Part shown: piece after piece, positions 34,342-43,847 of the stretch
Numbering within the stretch: position 1 is the first letter of the stretch
How the letters are laid out: each line of letters begins with the position of its first letter
Assembly (NCBI RefSeq): GCF_014836335.1
Contig: NZ_JACSRA010000001.1
Location: forward strand, 203,868 to 267,867
DNA: 64,000 nt
Source of the DNA: Clostridium cibarium
GTDB lineage: Bacteria; Bacillota; Clostridia; Clostridiales; Clostridiaceae
Direction: 5' to 3'
Made by a program: the position numbers and the translations under genes
The notes under the pieces: generated by a model
The model's database searches: none
What the model saw: the letters and a program-made list of their open reading frames with translations, nothing else
Told to the model about the DNA's origin: nothing

Positions 34342-35520
34342 ATGGAAAAAACTTTACTGAGTATTGTCTTAATTCTTATATTTACAAAATTAGGAGGTAT
34401 AATAAGTAAAAAATTAAAAATGCCTGAAGTTTTGGGTGCCTTAATTGCAGGCGTAATACTAGGTCCTGTTGTATTAAACCTTATACATTACGATAATAAT
34501 ATTAAACTTCTTTCAAACCTTGGAGTTATCATCCTTATGTTTCTTGCAGGACTTGAGACCAATGTAAAAGAATTAAAAGAAGCTGGCTTATCTTCATTTA
34601 TAATTGCAATAGCAGGTATACTACTTCCTCTTTTTCTAGGAACTTTAGGTGCATCTTTATTTTTTGATAACTTATTAGAAAATATATTTATAGGAGTTAT
34701 ATTAACTGCCACAAGTGTAAGCATAACAGTAGAAACTCTTAAAGAGCTTGGTAAACTTAATACGAAAGCAGGTATAAATATCCTGGGAGCAGCGGTAATA
34801 GACGATATTTTAGGCCTTATACTTATATCTATAGTTCTTGCATTTGCACAAACTTCTGGCTCAAATTGGGGGGCTTCAACCTCTTTACCGATTATATATG
34901 TTTTTGTAAAAATAATTCTATTCTGTTTATTTTCTATAATTGGAATAGCTCATTTACCAAAACTTATTAACAAATTTGCTAAACAGATAAAACCCGGTAG
35001 AGAACTTCTTACATTTTCTCTAGCCTTTGCCATACTAGTAGCATATATTGCAGAAAGTCTAGGTATAGCAGCCATTACTGGAGCTTATATATGTGGTCTT
35101 ATGCTTTCATCCCTTGAACACAAAGAATATTTAACAAGAAATGTTAAAGCAATTTCTTCAGGATTTTTATCTCTCATATTCTTTGCAAGTGTTGGGATTG
35201 AAGCAAACTTAAAAGGAATAAATCTCGAGGTAATCTATATTACTCTAGTCATGTTTATTGTAGCAATAATAGGAAAATTAGTAGGATGTAGTGGCGCTGC
35301 AAGACTTCTAAAGATGCCAAGAAGCGAATCCATACAAATTGGAATTGGAATGATTTCAAGAGGAGAAGTTGCTATAATTACAGCTAATATAGGTCTTCAA
35401 AAAGGTTTAATTTCTGAAGAAGTATTTCTTCCTACTTTAATAGTTGTAATATTAACAACAATTATAACACCTATTCTGCTTAAATTAGCATTTTCTCATA
35501 AAATAGAAAAGAACATTTAA
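34342..35520 (+). CDS. CPA2-family cation/proton antiporter (NapA/Kef-type)
   Basis: A 392-aa membrane protein with about 12 helices. Seen are LGGIISKKLKMPEVLGALIAGVILGP, FLAGLETNVKELK, the ion-site region AAVIDDILGLILISI with the Asp-Asp pair of helix 5, LGIAAITGAYICGLML, FFASVGIEANLKG and MISRGEVAIITANIG. The DD pair is typical of electrogenic Na+/H+ exchange (NapA), while Kef K+ channels usually have QD. There is no C-terminal TrkA/RCK domain. Start ATG follows GGAGGTG. The ion and direction are inference. Confidence 0.92.
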   Translation: MEKTLLSIVLILIFTKLGGIISKKLKMPEVLGALIAGVILGPVVLNLIHYDNNIKLLSNLGVIILMFLAGLETNVKELKEAGLSSFIIAIAGILLPLFLGTLGASLFFDNLLENIFIGVILTATSVSITVETLKELGKLNTKAGINILGAAVIDDILGLILISIVLAFAQTSGSNWGASTSLPIIYVFVKIILFCLFSIIGIAHLPKLINKFAKQIKPGRELLTFSLAFAILVAYIAESLGIAAITGAYICGLMLSSLEHKEYLTRNVKAISSGFLSLIFFASVGIEANLKGINLEVIYITLVMFIVAIIGKLVGCSGAARLLKMPRSESIQIGIGMISRGEVAIITANIGLQKGLISEEVFLPTLIVVILTTIITPILLKLAFSHKIEKNI

Positions 35521-35560
35521 GCATGATAAAAATATGTTAGTAGTATTATTATATAAAAAC

Positions 35561-35593
35561 AAAAGTTGTTCCTAGAAAATGAGAACAACTTTT
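35561..35593. terminator. Bidirectional terminator after the antiporter
   Basis: AAAAGTTGTTC (35561-35571) pairs with GAACAACTTTT (35583-35593), followed by ATTTTTTAT; it lies between convergent genes. Confidence 0.85.
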
Positions 35594-35598
35594 ATTTT

Positions 35599-37257
35599 TT
35601 ATAATATTTTAATTAATTCACCATTATTACCTACCAAATAATAAGTATCTTTATTAATTACTATTCCTTTTTTTATATATTCTTCTATATCGATAGAAAA
35701 CTTTTCTATGCTATATTCTCTAAAGGCATACCTATCCCTATATTTATTTTTTATCTTTTCTTCTTCTCCCTTGTCTATTTTAACTTTTAAAAACTCTGGA
35801 ATTCCTCTCTTTTTGTTAAAAGAAAGATAATCATATCTTATTATATCTTTTAATACTTCTTCACTGGAATTTAGAATTTCGTTATTAAAATCTATAAAAA
35901 CTTTATAATACTCTGAATTTCCTATATTTCTATTAAAGTAACCTTTCTTTTCAAAATGCTCTCCAAGTTCATAGAAAAATTTAAATGCTGTATCAAACTT
36001 AGGGTAGAAATAATTAAGTATATTATTAAATTTCTGACTATTATAATATTTATCTACAACAGCTTCTACTTTCTTAAGTATTAATATTTCTTTATATGAA
36101 ATCTTATCTGTTTTTAATATTTCATAAGGTGGATAAGGTGAGTATACCATTCCATACTTGTCACTTTCTTCTCTCATGGAAGATCCTTTTAATAACTTCA
36201 AAAAACCCAATTGTATTTCTTCTGGTTTTATACTATGTACATCATTGAATGATTTTATAAAAGATTCTAAGTTTTCCCATGGAAGTCCTGCAATTAAATC
36301 TAGATGCTGTTTTATATTTCTAATAGATAATAACTCAATTACTTTTTCTTTAATGTCACTAAAATTTACAAATCTATTTATATTTCTTAAAACTTCATCA
36401 TTTGTTGTTTGAACTCCAACCTCAAATTGAAATCTTCCATCTGGAGCATTTCTTAATAAATCAATTTCTTCTTGTTTCAATATATCCGCAGAAATCTCAA
36501 AGTGAAATTGGGTACTTGTATCTGCTTTAATTAAAAAATCCCATATAGCCATAGAATATTTATGATTGCAGTTAAACGTTCTATCAACAAATTTAACTAA
36601 TCTTACCTTCTTATCTATAAAGTATTGAAGTTCTTTAAGTACTCTATCTATAGAATGAAATCTAACTCCATGACTGGTGGAAGATAAACAATATTTGCAA
36701 TTAAATGGACATCCCCTACTTCCTTCATAATATACAATCTTATTATTTAGATCTTCATCTTCCTCATATGGAAAAACTACTTCATCGAACGTCATGAGGG
36801 GTCTGGTACCATTAGAAAAAACTTCTCCATTATTTTTGTAATGAAGACCCTTAATATCTTCTACCTTCCTATTTGCTAATTTATATTCAATAAACTCTCT
36901 ATATGTCCTCTCTCCCTCTCCTTCAATTACATAATCCCCAATATGTTCCTTTAGGAATACTCTGCTGTCATAGGATACCTCTGGTCCACCATATAATATT
37001 TCTATTTTAGGATTTACGCTCTTAATTAAATTTGCTAAACGAGTAGCCATCTCTACATTCCAAATATATGTAGAGATGGCTACTACATCAGCATCCTCTT
37101 CAATAATCTCTTTTAATATATGCTCTTCCCTGTCATTTATAGAAAATTCTCTTATTTTACAGTCATATTCCAAATCTTTTGTAAATGAATTTAAATATCT
37201 AACTGCTAAGTTACTATGAACAAACTTAGAATTTATAGCTGTAAGTAATACCTTCAT
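35599..37257 (-). CDS. B12-binding radical SAM protein (DUF4080-type)
   Basis: 552 aa. The N-terminal cobalamin-binding-like Rossmann domain (about 1-140) has MKVLLTAINSKFVHSNLAVRYL, VVAISTYIWNVEMA, EILYGGPEVSYD and YVIEGEGERTYREF. The radical SAM barrel starts at GSRGCPFNCKYCLSS, whose CxxxCxxC holds the 4Fe-4S cluster, followed by VRLVKFVDRTFNC, FHFEISADIL, FEVGVQTTN and HLDLIAGLPWE. A C-terminal helical region of about 190 aa (DUF4080-like) completes it. Such enzymes do methylations or rearrangements; the substrate is unknown. The downstream partner on the transcript is none; upstream is a methyltransferase-like gene 17 nt away, likely the same unit. Confidence 0.92.
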   Translation of the reverse strand: MKVLLTAINSKFVHSNLAVRYLNSFTKDLEYDCKIREFSINDREEHILKEIIEEDADVVAISTYIWNVEMATRLANLIKSVNPKIEILYGGPEVSYDSRVFLKEHIGDYVIEGEGERTYREFIEYKLANRKVEDIKGLHYKNNGEVFSNGTRPLMTFDEVVFPYEEDEDLNNKIVYYEGSRGCPFNCKYCLSSTSHGVRFHSIDRVLKELQYFIDKKVRLVKFVDRTFNCNHKYSMAIWDFLIKADTSTQFHFEISADILKQEEIDLLRNAPDGRFQFEVGVQTTNDEVLRNINRFVNFSDIKEKVIELLSIRNIKQHLDLIAGLPWENLESFIKSFNDVHSIKPEEIQLGFLKLLKGSSMREESDKYGMVYSPYPPYEILKTDKISYKEILILKKVEAVVDKYYNSQKFNNILNYFYPKFDTAFKFFYELGEHFEKKGYFNRNIGNSEYYKVFIDFNNEILNSSEEVLKDIIRYDYLSFNKKRGIPEFLKVKIDKGEEEKIKNKYRDRYAFREYSIEKFSIDIEEYIKKGIVINKDTYYLVGNNGELIKIL

Positions 37258-37274
37258 CTCTTTTCATCCTTCCT

Positions 37275-37784
37275 CTACGTTAATTTCTTTTTCTTTACTG
37301 CTTTAATAAAGAAAATATCTTCCCAAAGTTTAGTTTCTTCTATTTCAGAATATTTTTCAAGAATTTTTTTTATTTCCTCAAATTTACAAGTTATTAAAGG
37401 GTTATAATTTTTAAGAACCACTTCCTTTACACTTCCATTTGGCAAAACAGCATTTACATTATAATCACAAAAACCTCCACGCTCTTTATTAATATCCCAA
37501 ATATAAATTACCCCTTCCTCCTTTAAATACCCACAAATCTCCTTTATTAAGCTTTCCTTTTTTCTTCCACCTAATATATTATTTAAATTAAAAAAGAATG
37601 TACATGCATCGTATGTTCTTCTATTTAAAATTTTTCTACTATCAAGATCAACATAATCAACTGATACTTCTTCTTCTGCATCCTTTGATATATTATATAT
37701 TATTCCTGAGTTCTCCCTTGAAACATCTAATATATCCCCTTCAATATGAACATTATTTAAATTGATTAATATTTTCTTTCCCAT
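37275..37784 (-). CDS. Degenerate class I methyltransferase-like protein
   Basis: 169 aa, start ATG after GGAGGTGAT. The order of elements resembles a class I SAM-dependent methyltransferase: an early ILDVSRENSGIIYNI in place of the usual GxGxG loop, an acidic YVDLDSR strand end, YDACTFFFNLNNI and LIKEICGYLKEEGVIYIWDINKERG. The glycine-rich SAM loop is not canonical, so it may not bind SAM. It is immediately upstream of the B12-binding radical SAM gene and probably translated with it, which suggests a joint role. Confidence 0.68.
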   Translation of the reverse strand: MGKKILINLNNVHIEGDILDVSRENSGIIYNISKDAEEEVSVDYVDLDSRKILNRRTYDACTFFFNLNNILGGRKKESLIKEICGYLKEEGVIYIWDINKERGGFCDYNVNAVLPNGSVKEVVLKNYNPLITCKFEEIKKILEKYSEIEETKLWEDIFFIKAVKKKKLT

Positions 37785-37855
37785 AATATCACCTCCACCT
37801 CTATATTAACATATTTTACCAACTACTGAAAATATAATAAATTTATCTACCATAA

Positions 37856-37890
37856 AAAAACTGCCCAATCACATAAAGCAGGCAGTTTTT
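37856..37890 (-). terminator. Terminator of the beta-propeller membrane protein gene
   Basis: AAAAACTGCC (37856-37865) pairs with GGCAGTTTTT (37881-37890). On the minus strand the stem is followed by a T-run. Confidence 0.85.
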
Positions 37891-37954
37891 CTATAATATT
37901 TACTTTCTATATATTCAACTTACAATTAGTTAACTTCTTCATAAATTTACTTTT

Positions 37955-39238
37955 CTAAAAATACTTTTTATTTTCTTTTTTCATCCACTTCAAAACAATT
38001 ATACATAGTAAAATAAATGAAAGCATAAACACAAATATCCAAATCTCTAAAGGTAGCTTAAACCCTAATAAACCCTCCTTTTCATGGATACTATAGATAC
38101 ATCCTGTTACACTATCAAGTATTAAAAATCCATCCTTATTATAAATTATATCTTCAATTTTACTTTTTTCATTTAGCTTTAAAATTTTACAGTATACTCC
38201 ACTTGGACTTAATGCCGAAAGAACCTCTTCATCTCTATCCCAAAATAAATAACTGTCTTTATCTAAAAGCTTTCCATTAATATCTATAGATAATTCTCTT
38301 AAAGAATCAACAGTTTCATGCTGGTATAGAGGAGATTCAACTACCTTACTTGGAGGATCTTTAAGTAAAGCTTTAACTAATTCATTCCCTTTAAACCGTG
38401 GTGAAGTTATAGGATCCCCTCCACTAAAATCAGGCCACCCATACCATTTACCTCTTGCTATTTTGTAGATGTAATCTTTGTCTCTATTTACAGGTCTTAA
38501 GCCTTCATTTTTAAATCCTGAAAATATTGCAATTATATTTCCCTTGCTATCTAAATCCATCCCTGTTATTCCTCTAATACCACTTGCATATAAACTACTT
38601 CCTTTCTTTTTTAACCCGAAGGAATATAAGCAAGCATTTCCAAATGAAGACCTCTGTATTTTTTCCCCTTCCTCACTTTTTTCTCCAGCTCTTTTGAAAG
38701 CTCCTGTCTTTAGGTTACCGTAGTTGACACCTGTTAATGTTATATCTATAGGACTTAAGTCAACTTTATCTCCTTCTGATATTCCAGAATTAGTTACAGC
38801 CCCCACTGATAATAGCAAATTATTTTTGCTTAAAAGTAACTTTCTACTAATATTATTCCCACTCTCAGGAATACCACTGTACAATGTATTAACTTTTCCA
38901 TCATCTAAAGAAAAACTTTGAATACTATCCTTTGATATAAATATAATCTTATCATTATAAAAAACTATATCCTCTATCGACATATCCTTATTTTTATATA
39001 AAACTTTTTCTTTCCCTTCACTATCTATAGACTTTATATAATCATTATATGCAACATATATATTTCCTTTATCATCAGTTGCTATAGCTTTTGCTTTTTC
39101 ACAACTTTTAGTTATTACCTTACAATCTATATCATCTTTTAATATATTTAAACTATATTTTCTTGATACCTTAACTACTGCAAAAGATGTAGTCACTATC
39201 AAAATAATAATTATACTAAACTTAAAAAATCTCTTCAT
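37955..39238 (-). CDS. Membrane-anchored beta-propeller protein
   Basis: 427 aa with a hydrophobic helix at each end (about residues 5-22 and 398-418). Between lies an extracellular domain of repeated four-strand units: AIATDDKGNIYVAYND, DIVFYNDKIIFISKD, LLLSKNNLLLSVGAV, GMDLDSKGNIIAIFSG, YGWPDFSGGDPI, DSLRELSIDINGKLLDKDSYLF and DIIYNKDGFLILDSVTG. The segment GKWYGWPDFSGGDP resembles the PQQ-dependent sugar-dehydrogenase propeller family (glucose/sorbosone type). Catalytic His and PQQ residues are not clearly conserved, so a binding or structural role is possible. Start ATG follows GGGGGAG. It has its own terminator. Confidence 0.78.
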   Translation of the reverse strand: MKRFFKFSIIIILIVTTSFAVVKVSRKYSLNILKDDIDCKVITKSCEKAKAIATDDKGNIYVAYNDYIKSIDSEGKEKVLYKNKDMSIEDIVFYNDKIIFISKDSIQSFSLDDGKVNTLYSGIPESGNNISRKLLLSKNNLLLSVGAVTNSGISEGDKVDLSPIDITLTGVNYGNLKTGAFKRAGEKSEEGEKIQRSSFGNACLYSFGLKKKGSSLYASGIRGITGMDLDSKGNIIAIFSGFKNEGLRPVNRDKDYIYKIARGKWYGWPDFSGGDPITSPRFKGNELVKALLKDPPSKVVESPLYQHETVDSLRELSIDINGKLLDKDSYLFWDRDEEVLSALSPSGVYCKILKLNEKSKIEDIIYNKDGFLILDSVTGCIYSIHEKEGLLGFKLPLEIWIFVFMLSFILLCIIVLKWMKKENKKYF

Positions 39239-39366
39239 AGCACTCCCCCATTTAATCCCTTCTCTAATTTATATTTATTTAGCCTTAAATTATTACCCTC
39301 TTATTGAAAATTCTAGACATAATGCTATACTATAACTAATTAAGAAATCCAAGGAGGACAAATTAT

Positions 39367-40482
39367 ATGAAAGACCCTAGATATGCTACATTAGCTAAAA
39401 ATCTAATAAATTATTCATGTCAATTAAAAGAAGGAGAAAAAGTTTTAATAGAAGGAATTGGAGAATGTAAGCCTTTAATTAAGGAACTAGTTAAAGAAGC
39501 TTACAAAGCAAAGGCAATTCCACTAGTTACTTTAAAAGATAAAGAAATTGATCGCGAATTACTTATGAACGCAACACAAGAACAACTTGAACTTATGGCT
39601 AAATATGAAGTAGAAAGAATGAAAGATATGGATGCTTACATAGGCATTAGAGCTGGTAATAACGCATCTGAAACTGCTGATGTTCCAGCAGAAAAGATTT
39701 CATTATATAGCAAATATTTTGCAAATCCTGTTCACATGAAAATTAGAGTTCCAAATACAAAATGGGTTATATTAAGATATCCAAATTACTCTACAGCTCA
39801 AGCTGCTAATATGAGTACAGAATCTTTTGAAGATTATTATTTCAATGTATGTAACCTTGATTATTCAAAGATGTCTACAGCTATGGATAATCTAGTGGAA
39901 TTAATGGAAAAAACCGATAAAGTTAGATTAACTGCTGAAAACACAGATATTACTTTCTCAATTAAAGGAATACCAACTATAAAATGTGCTGGAGAAATGA
40001 ACATTCCTGATGGCGAAGTATATTCTGCACCAGTTAAAGATTCTGTAAATGGTACTATAAGTTACAATACACCATCTCTTCGTGATGGATTTACTTATGA
40101 AAACATAAAACTTACTTTCAAAGATGGTAAGATCATTGAAGCAACTGCTAATGATACTGAAAGAATTAATAATGTATTTGATATAGATGAAGGTGCTAGG
40201 TATGTAGGTGAATTTGCTATAGGAGTTAATCCATTTATATTAGAACCTATGAAAGATACTTTATTTGACGAAAAGATAACTGGTTCGATCCATTTCACAC
40301 CAGGCAGTTCTTATGATGATGCATTTAATGGAAATAAATCAGCCCTTCACTGGGATTTAGTTCTAATTCAAAGAGCTGACTACGGCGGTGGAGAAATTTA
40401 TTTTGATGACGTACTAATAAGAAAAGATGGTCTATTTGTTCTAGATGAATTAAAATGTTTAAACCCAGAGAATCTAATATAG
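39367..40482 (+). CDS. M29 family aminopeptidase (AmpS/PepS-type)
   Basis: A 371-aa cytosolic metallo-aminopeptidase. The N-terminal half has AKNLINYSCQLKEGEKVLIEG, and YIGIRAGNNASETADVP. The C-terminal half carries the metal-site motifs: GEMNIPDGEVYSAPVKDSVNG, ARYVGEFAIGVNP, KITGSIHFTPGSSYDDAF, HWDLVLI and GGGEIYFDDVLIRKDG. Motif order matches M29 thermophilic aminopeptidases. It is monocistronic: divergent from the propeller gene and followed by a strong hairpin. Second aminopeptidase in this window besides the M18 enzyme. Confidence 0.95.
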   Translation: MKDPRYATLAKNLINYSCQLKEGEKVLIEGIGECKPLIKELVKEAYKAKAIPLVTLKDKEIDRELLMNATQEQLELMAKYEVERMKDMDAYIGIRAGNNASETADVPAEKISLYSKYFANPVHMKIRVPNTKWVILRYPNYSTAQAANMSTESFEDYYFNVCNLDYSKMSTAMDNLVELMEKTDKVRLTAENTDITFSIKGIPTIKCAGEMNIPDGEVYSAPVKDSVNGTISYNTPSLRDGFTYENIKLTFKDGKIIEATANDTERINNVFDIDEGARYVGEFAIGVNPFILEPMKDTLFDEKITGSIHFTPGSSYDDAFNGNKSALHWDLVLIQRADYGGGEIYFDDVLIRKDGLFVLDELKCLNPENLI

Positions 40483-40499
40483 TTTTCCAATAAAATATT

Positions 40500-40544
40500 G
40501 GCTTAATTGAAATTTAAGGGTAATACTTAAATTTCAATTAAGCC
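40500..40544 (+). terminator. Terminator of the M29 aminopeptidase gene
   Basis: A 19-bp stem begins GGCTTAATTGAAATTTAAG (40500-40518) and pairs with 40526-40544, followed by TTTTTA. Confidence 0.9.
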
Positions 40545-40641
40545 TTTTTAACATATCTATAATTATATAATCCATTATTTTTAGTCTATTTATCCCTCTT
40601 CTTGAATATGATTTATTGTAATTTAAAGGAGTGAACAAGCT

Positions 40642-42141
40642 TTGGATAAAGACAATTTTTTTAAGAATTCATTTTTACTGACAGCTTCTAATATAACAAC
40701 GGGAGTTATAGGTTTCATTTTCTCAATATATCTTTCACATGTATTAGGTCCTGAAGGTATGGGATTATATAATTTAGTTATGCCAATTTACAATTTATTT
40801 ATTTGTATGATGTCTGCTGGAATATCAGCTTCTATATCAAAAATTTCTGCTGTATATGTTGAAAAAAATGAAAATAATAATTTAATACGAACAATGAAAA
40901 CTGTAGCTGTATTTAATATAATATGGGCAATATTTATTGGAATAATGGTTTTTGCCTTCGCTCCCATAATTGGAGAATACGGAATAAGTGATAATAGAAC
41001 TATTGATGCTATTAGAGTAACTTGTCCTGCTATGGTATTTATCGCTCTTTCTAATATATTAAAGGGATATTTTTGGGGTACTTCCAAAATTACTATCCCT
41101 GCAGCAATAGATATTTTAGAAAAAGCTTTAAGAATACTTACCGTAGCCATTTTAATATTTCTATTTCAAGCTAAAAGCATGACTTTACTAGTAACACTTT
41201 GTTATATAGCCCTTTGTCTTGGAGAACTTCAAAGCTTAATTTTACTCTATATTTATTATAGACATTGTGTAAAGAAGATGGTTCCAACCTATGAAAAGTC
41301 TGAACGAAGATCTCAATTACTATTTAATGTACTTATAATTTGTTTGCCATTAACTTTAAACGGCTTTCTAAGCAATATTTTTAATACATTATCTACGTTA
41401 ATTATTCCAAGGTGTTTATCCCATGCTGGTTTCACTCATGTTGAAGCACTTTCTATGATTGGAAAATTTACAGGGATGGCTATGATGATTGTTGGAATAC
41501 CCTTAGTGGTAATTAGTTCCATAAATACTCTATTAATTCCTGATCTTTCTCAAACCTTAAGCAAAGGTAATTATTATGACGCTTCAATAAGAATAAGAAA
41601 AGTTATAAAGATAGCCTTTATACTTGGACTAGCTACCACTATAATATGTTTATTAATCCCTGATTCCTTAGGAAAGATTCTTTATCAAAGAGATGACTTA
41701 GGTAACTATATTAAATATGCAGGTATATCTGCACCTGCATTTTTCACTTCAATAACTATGTTTGGAATATTAAATGGAATAAATAAACAGATGATTATAC
41801 TTAGAAATTCACTTATAGTAGCTGTACTAGAATTAATAGGATTATTCATATTTACATCTATCCCTAGTATAAACATATACGGCTACACAATTACTTTATT
41901 ATTAACTTCTTTAGTTAGTCTTATAATTAATCTTTATGAAGTAAAAAAATCCATAGAAATAAATCTATCTATAACAAATGCGGTTATTTATTGTTTATTA
42001 ACTCTACTATTTTATTTAGTACTAAATTTTCTAATTAAAAGTGTAATAGGCCCATTAAGTGTACTTAAAACCATAATCATAATAATTTTAACTTTTGGTA
42101 TTTTCTCTTTTCTTGGAACCTTCGGAGAAGAAAACTCTTAA
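40642..42141 (+). CDS. SpoVB-type MOP-superfamily flippase
   Basis: A 499-aa integral membrane protein with about 14 helices, TTG start at 40642 after AAAGGAG. The N-terminus FLLTASNITTGVIGFIFSIYLSHVLGPEGMG (two parts) and the repeat GYFWGTSKITIPAAIDILEKALRI are typical of SpoVB/MATE-like polysaccharide exporters. SpoVB supports spore-cortex peptidoglycan synthesis in Bacillus; related proteins flip lipid-linked precursors. It is monocistronic and convergent with a second MOP flippase. Whether it is the sporulation SpoVB or a vegetative paralogue cannot be decided here. Confidence 0.87.
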   Translation: MDKDNFFKNSFLLTASNITTGVIGFIFSIYLSHVLGPEGMGLYNLVMPIYNLFICMMSAGISASISKISAVYVEKNENNNLIRTMKTVAVFNIIWAIFIGIMVFAFAPIIGEYGISDNRTIDAIRVTCPAMVFIALSNILKGYFWGTSKITIPAAIDILEKALRILTVAILIFLFQAKSMTLLVTLCYIALCLGELQSLILLYIYYRHCVKKMVPTYEKSERRSQLLFNVLIICLPLTLNGFLSNIFNTLSTLIIPRCLSHAGFTHVEALSMIGKFTGMAMMIVGIPLVVISSINTLLIPDLSQTLSKGNYYDASIRIRKVIKIAFILGLATTIICLLIPDSLGKILYQRDDLGNYIKYAGISAPAFFTSITMFGILNGINKQMIILRNSLIVAVLELIGLFIFTSIPSINIYGYTITLLLTSLVSLIINLYEVKKSIEINLSITNAVIYCLLTLLFYLVLNFLIKSVIGPLSVLKTIIIIILTFGIFSFLGTFGEENS

Positions 42142-42166
42142 AAAATATCTAATTTATTATATATTA

Positions 42167-42209
42167 AAGGGCACATTTCGCCTTACTCTATACGAAATGA
42201 GCCCTTTTT
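42167..42209. terminator. Terminator between two convergent flippase genes
   Basis: AAGGGCACATTTCG (42167-42180) pairs with CGAAATGAGCCCTT (42193-42206) with one mismatch, followed by T-rich sequence. Confidence 0.85.
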
Positions 42210-42215
42210 CTAATT

Positions 42216-43826
42216 CTATCTTAACTTTATTCTCATAAACCTTGGAATGACCTTAAGTATTTTAGGTGAAACACCTTCTATATCTCTCTTTGTTATTCCT
42301 CCCATAAGAATAATTAAATAAATATAAACAAAACTTCCCACAGATACTAATATCACTGTTATTGGAATTGCCGTAATTCTTGTTAAATCCACAAACCTGT
42401 ATATAAAACTAAGTGGCATTTTAAGAATATATATAGCTATTGCCATAGCAGCTGATGCTACTATTGGCTTGATAGTTAATCTTAATATTGGCATCCTCAT
42501 CATCATTGTAGAACATATCTTTTTATGATTTAATACTGCAGGTATTAGATGCCACAAACAGTTACCTATTATTACTCCATATATATTTATTTCTGGAATT
42601 CCAACTAATAGAAAGTTAACTATTATCTTCACAACAATTCCTAAACAAAATGTTTTTAAAACATAGTATAACTTATTAATTCCCTGAAGCACTGTACTTT
42701 GTATCTGCGTCATTGACATAAGTACAAGTACTATAGAACCATACATCATAATATCTGATCCATTGCTATTACCATATAACGATGTATATACTTCTGTACT
42801 AAGCATAGATAATCCTACTGCTGATGGAATAGCTATCATAAATGCCATTTTAAAAGCATAGCTTATCTTTCTTTTAGCTTCCTTCCGCTCTTTTAGCACG
42901 ATAGATTTTGCTATAGATGGCAATACGGTTGTCCCTATTGCAGTAATTATTACTAACGGAACACCATATAATGTTTTATATTGACTTAACTGTCCATATA
43001 AAATATTAGCTCCCTCTTCTGTAAAACCAGCAACACCTAATCTAGAAGATACATTAAGCATATCCACTACTCCTCCAAAATTTTGAAGGCCTGCACTAAG
43101 TGTAATTGGAATAGAATATTTTATTACCTTAGATAAAATTCTTCTATTTCTAATTTTCCTATTTGGAATTCTACTTTCTAAAGCTTCTTCCTTATACCCT
43201 TTCTTATCATAACAATAAATTACATAAAAACATGCAAATAAAGCTCCAACTGACGTACCTATTTGTGCTCCTGCATTACCCAATTCTATACTGCTTTGAA
43301 CTAATATAAATGCACATAACAAGCTAATAAACACATTCAAAAATTGTTCAAAAATTTGAGATACAGCTATTGGAGTCATATCATTCTTTCCTTGCATAAA
43401 CCCTCTAAAAACAGCAAGTAAAGAAGTAATTAATATACAAGGGCCTAGTGCCATTATTCCAATTTTAGACTGAGGGGATTTTGCCACAACACTTAGCATC
43501 CCTGCTGAGAATATCATAGCCACTCCAAGTATAGCTCCAAGTACTGCATAGAACCTACTTGCAACCTTAAGTACTTTTACAGCGCCCTTAGGATTTTGTA
43601 AAGCCGTATATTCTGCTACAACCTTAGCTACTGCTGGTTGTGCTCCCATACAACTTAATGCATATACAAATAAAAACACTTCTGTTGTCTTTGCATACGC
43701 TCCATATCCTACAGGTCCAAGTATTGATACTAAAAACGGTGTATAAAATACAGACATTACCTTTGCAATAATTCCAGCAAAAGAAAGAATAAACATCCCT
43801 TTAGCCGCTGAAGCTTTTTCGTTCAT
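42216..43826 (-). CDS. YtgP/SpoVB-like lipid II or polysaccharide flippase
   Basis: A 536-aa membrane protein with about 14 helices of the MOP superfamily. Seen are AAKGMFILSFAGIIAKVMSVFYTPFLVSILGPVGYGAYA (in parts), AVFRGFMQGKNDMTPIAVSQIFEQ, SIPITLSAGLQNFGGVVDML and AIGTTVLPSIAKSI. The RGFMQGKNDMTPIAVSQIFEQ element, conserved in YtgP (MurJ/lipid II flippases of Firmicutes), favours a cell-wall precursor role. The basic C-terminal tail follows the last helix. It is the last gene of a minus-strand run after the RluA-type synthase. Confidence 0.87.
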   Translation of the reverse strand: MNEKASAAKGMFILSFAGIIAKVMSVFYTPFLVSILGPVGYGAYAKTTEVFLFVYALSCMGAQPAVAKVVAEYTALQNPKGAVKVLKVASRFYAVLGAILGVAMIFSAGMLSVVAKSPQSKIGIMALGPCILITSLLAVFRGFMQGKNDMTPIAVSQIFEQFLNVFISLLCAFILVQSSIELGNAGAQIGTSVGALFACFYVIYCYDKKGYKEEALESRIPNRKIRNRRILSKVIKYSIPITLSAGLQNFGGVVDMLNVSSRLGVAGFTEEGANILYGQLSQYKTLYGVPLVIITAIGTTVLPSIAKSIVLKERKEAKRKISYAFKMAFMIAIPSAVGLSMLSTEVYTSLYGNSNGSDIMMYGSIVLVLMSMTQIQSTVLQGINKLYYVLKTFCLGIVVKIIVNFLLVGIPEINIYGVIIGNCLWHLIPAVLNHKKICSTMMMRMPILRLTIKPIVASAAMAIAIYILKMPLSFIYRFVDLTRITAIPITVILVSVGSFVYIYLIILMGGITKRDIEGVSPKILKVIPRFMRIKLR

Positions 43827-43847
43827 ACTAATCTCCTATCTCTCTAA

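Noticed and set aside
40788..41150. 120-aa minus-strand open frame inside the SpoVB-type gene
   Set aside because: Antisense of a multi-helix membrane protein, no ribosome site and no recognisable motif.
42216..43826. Duplicate of the neighbouring flippase gene
   Set aside because: The two MOP proteins differ in length, N-terminus and key motifs (RGFMQGKNDMTP only in the minus-strand gene), so they are distant relatives and not a recent duplication.
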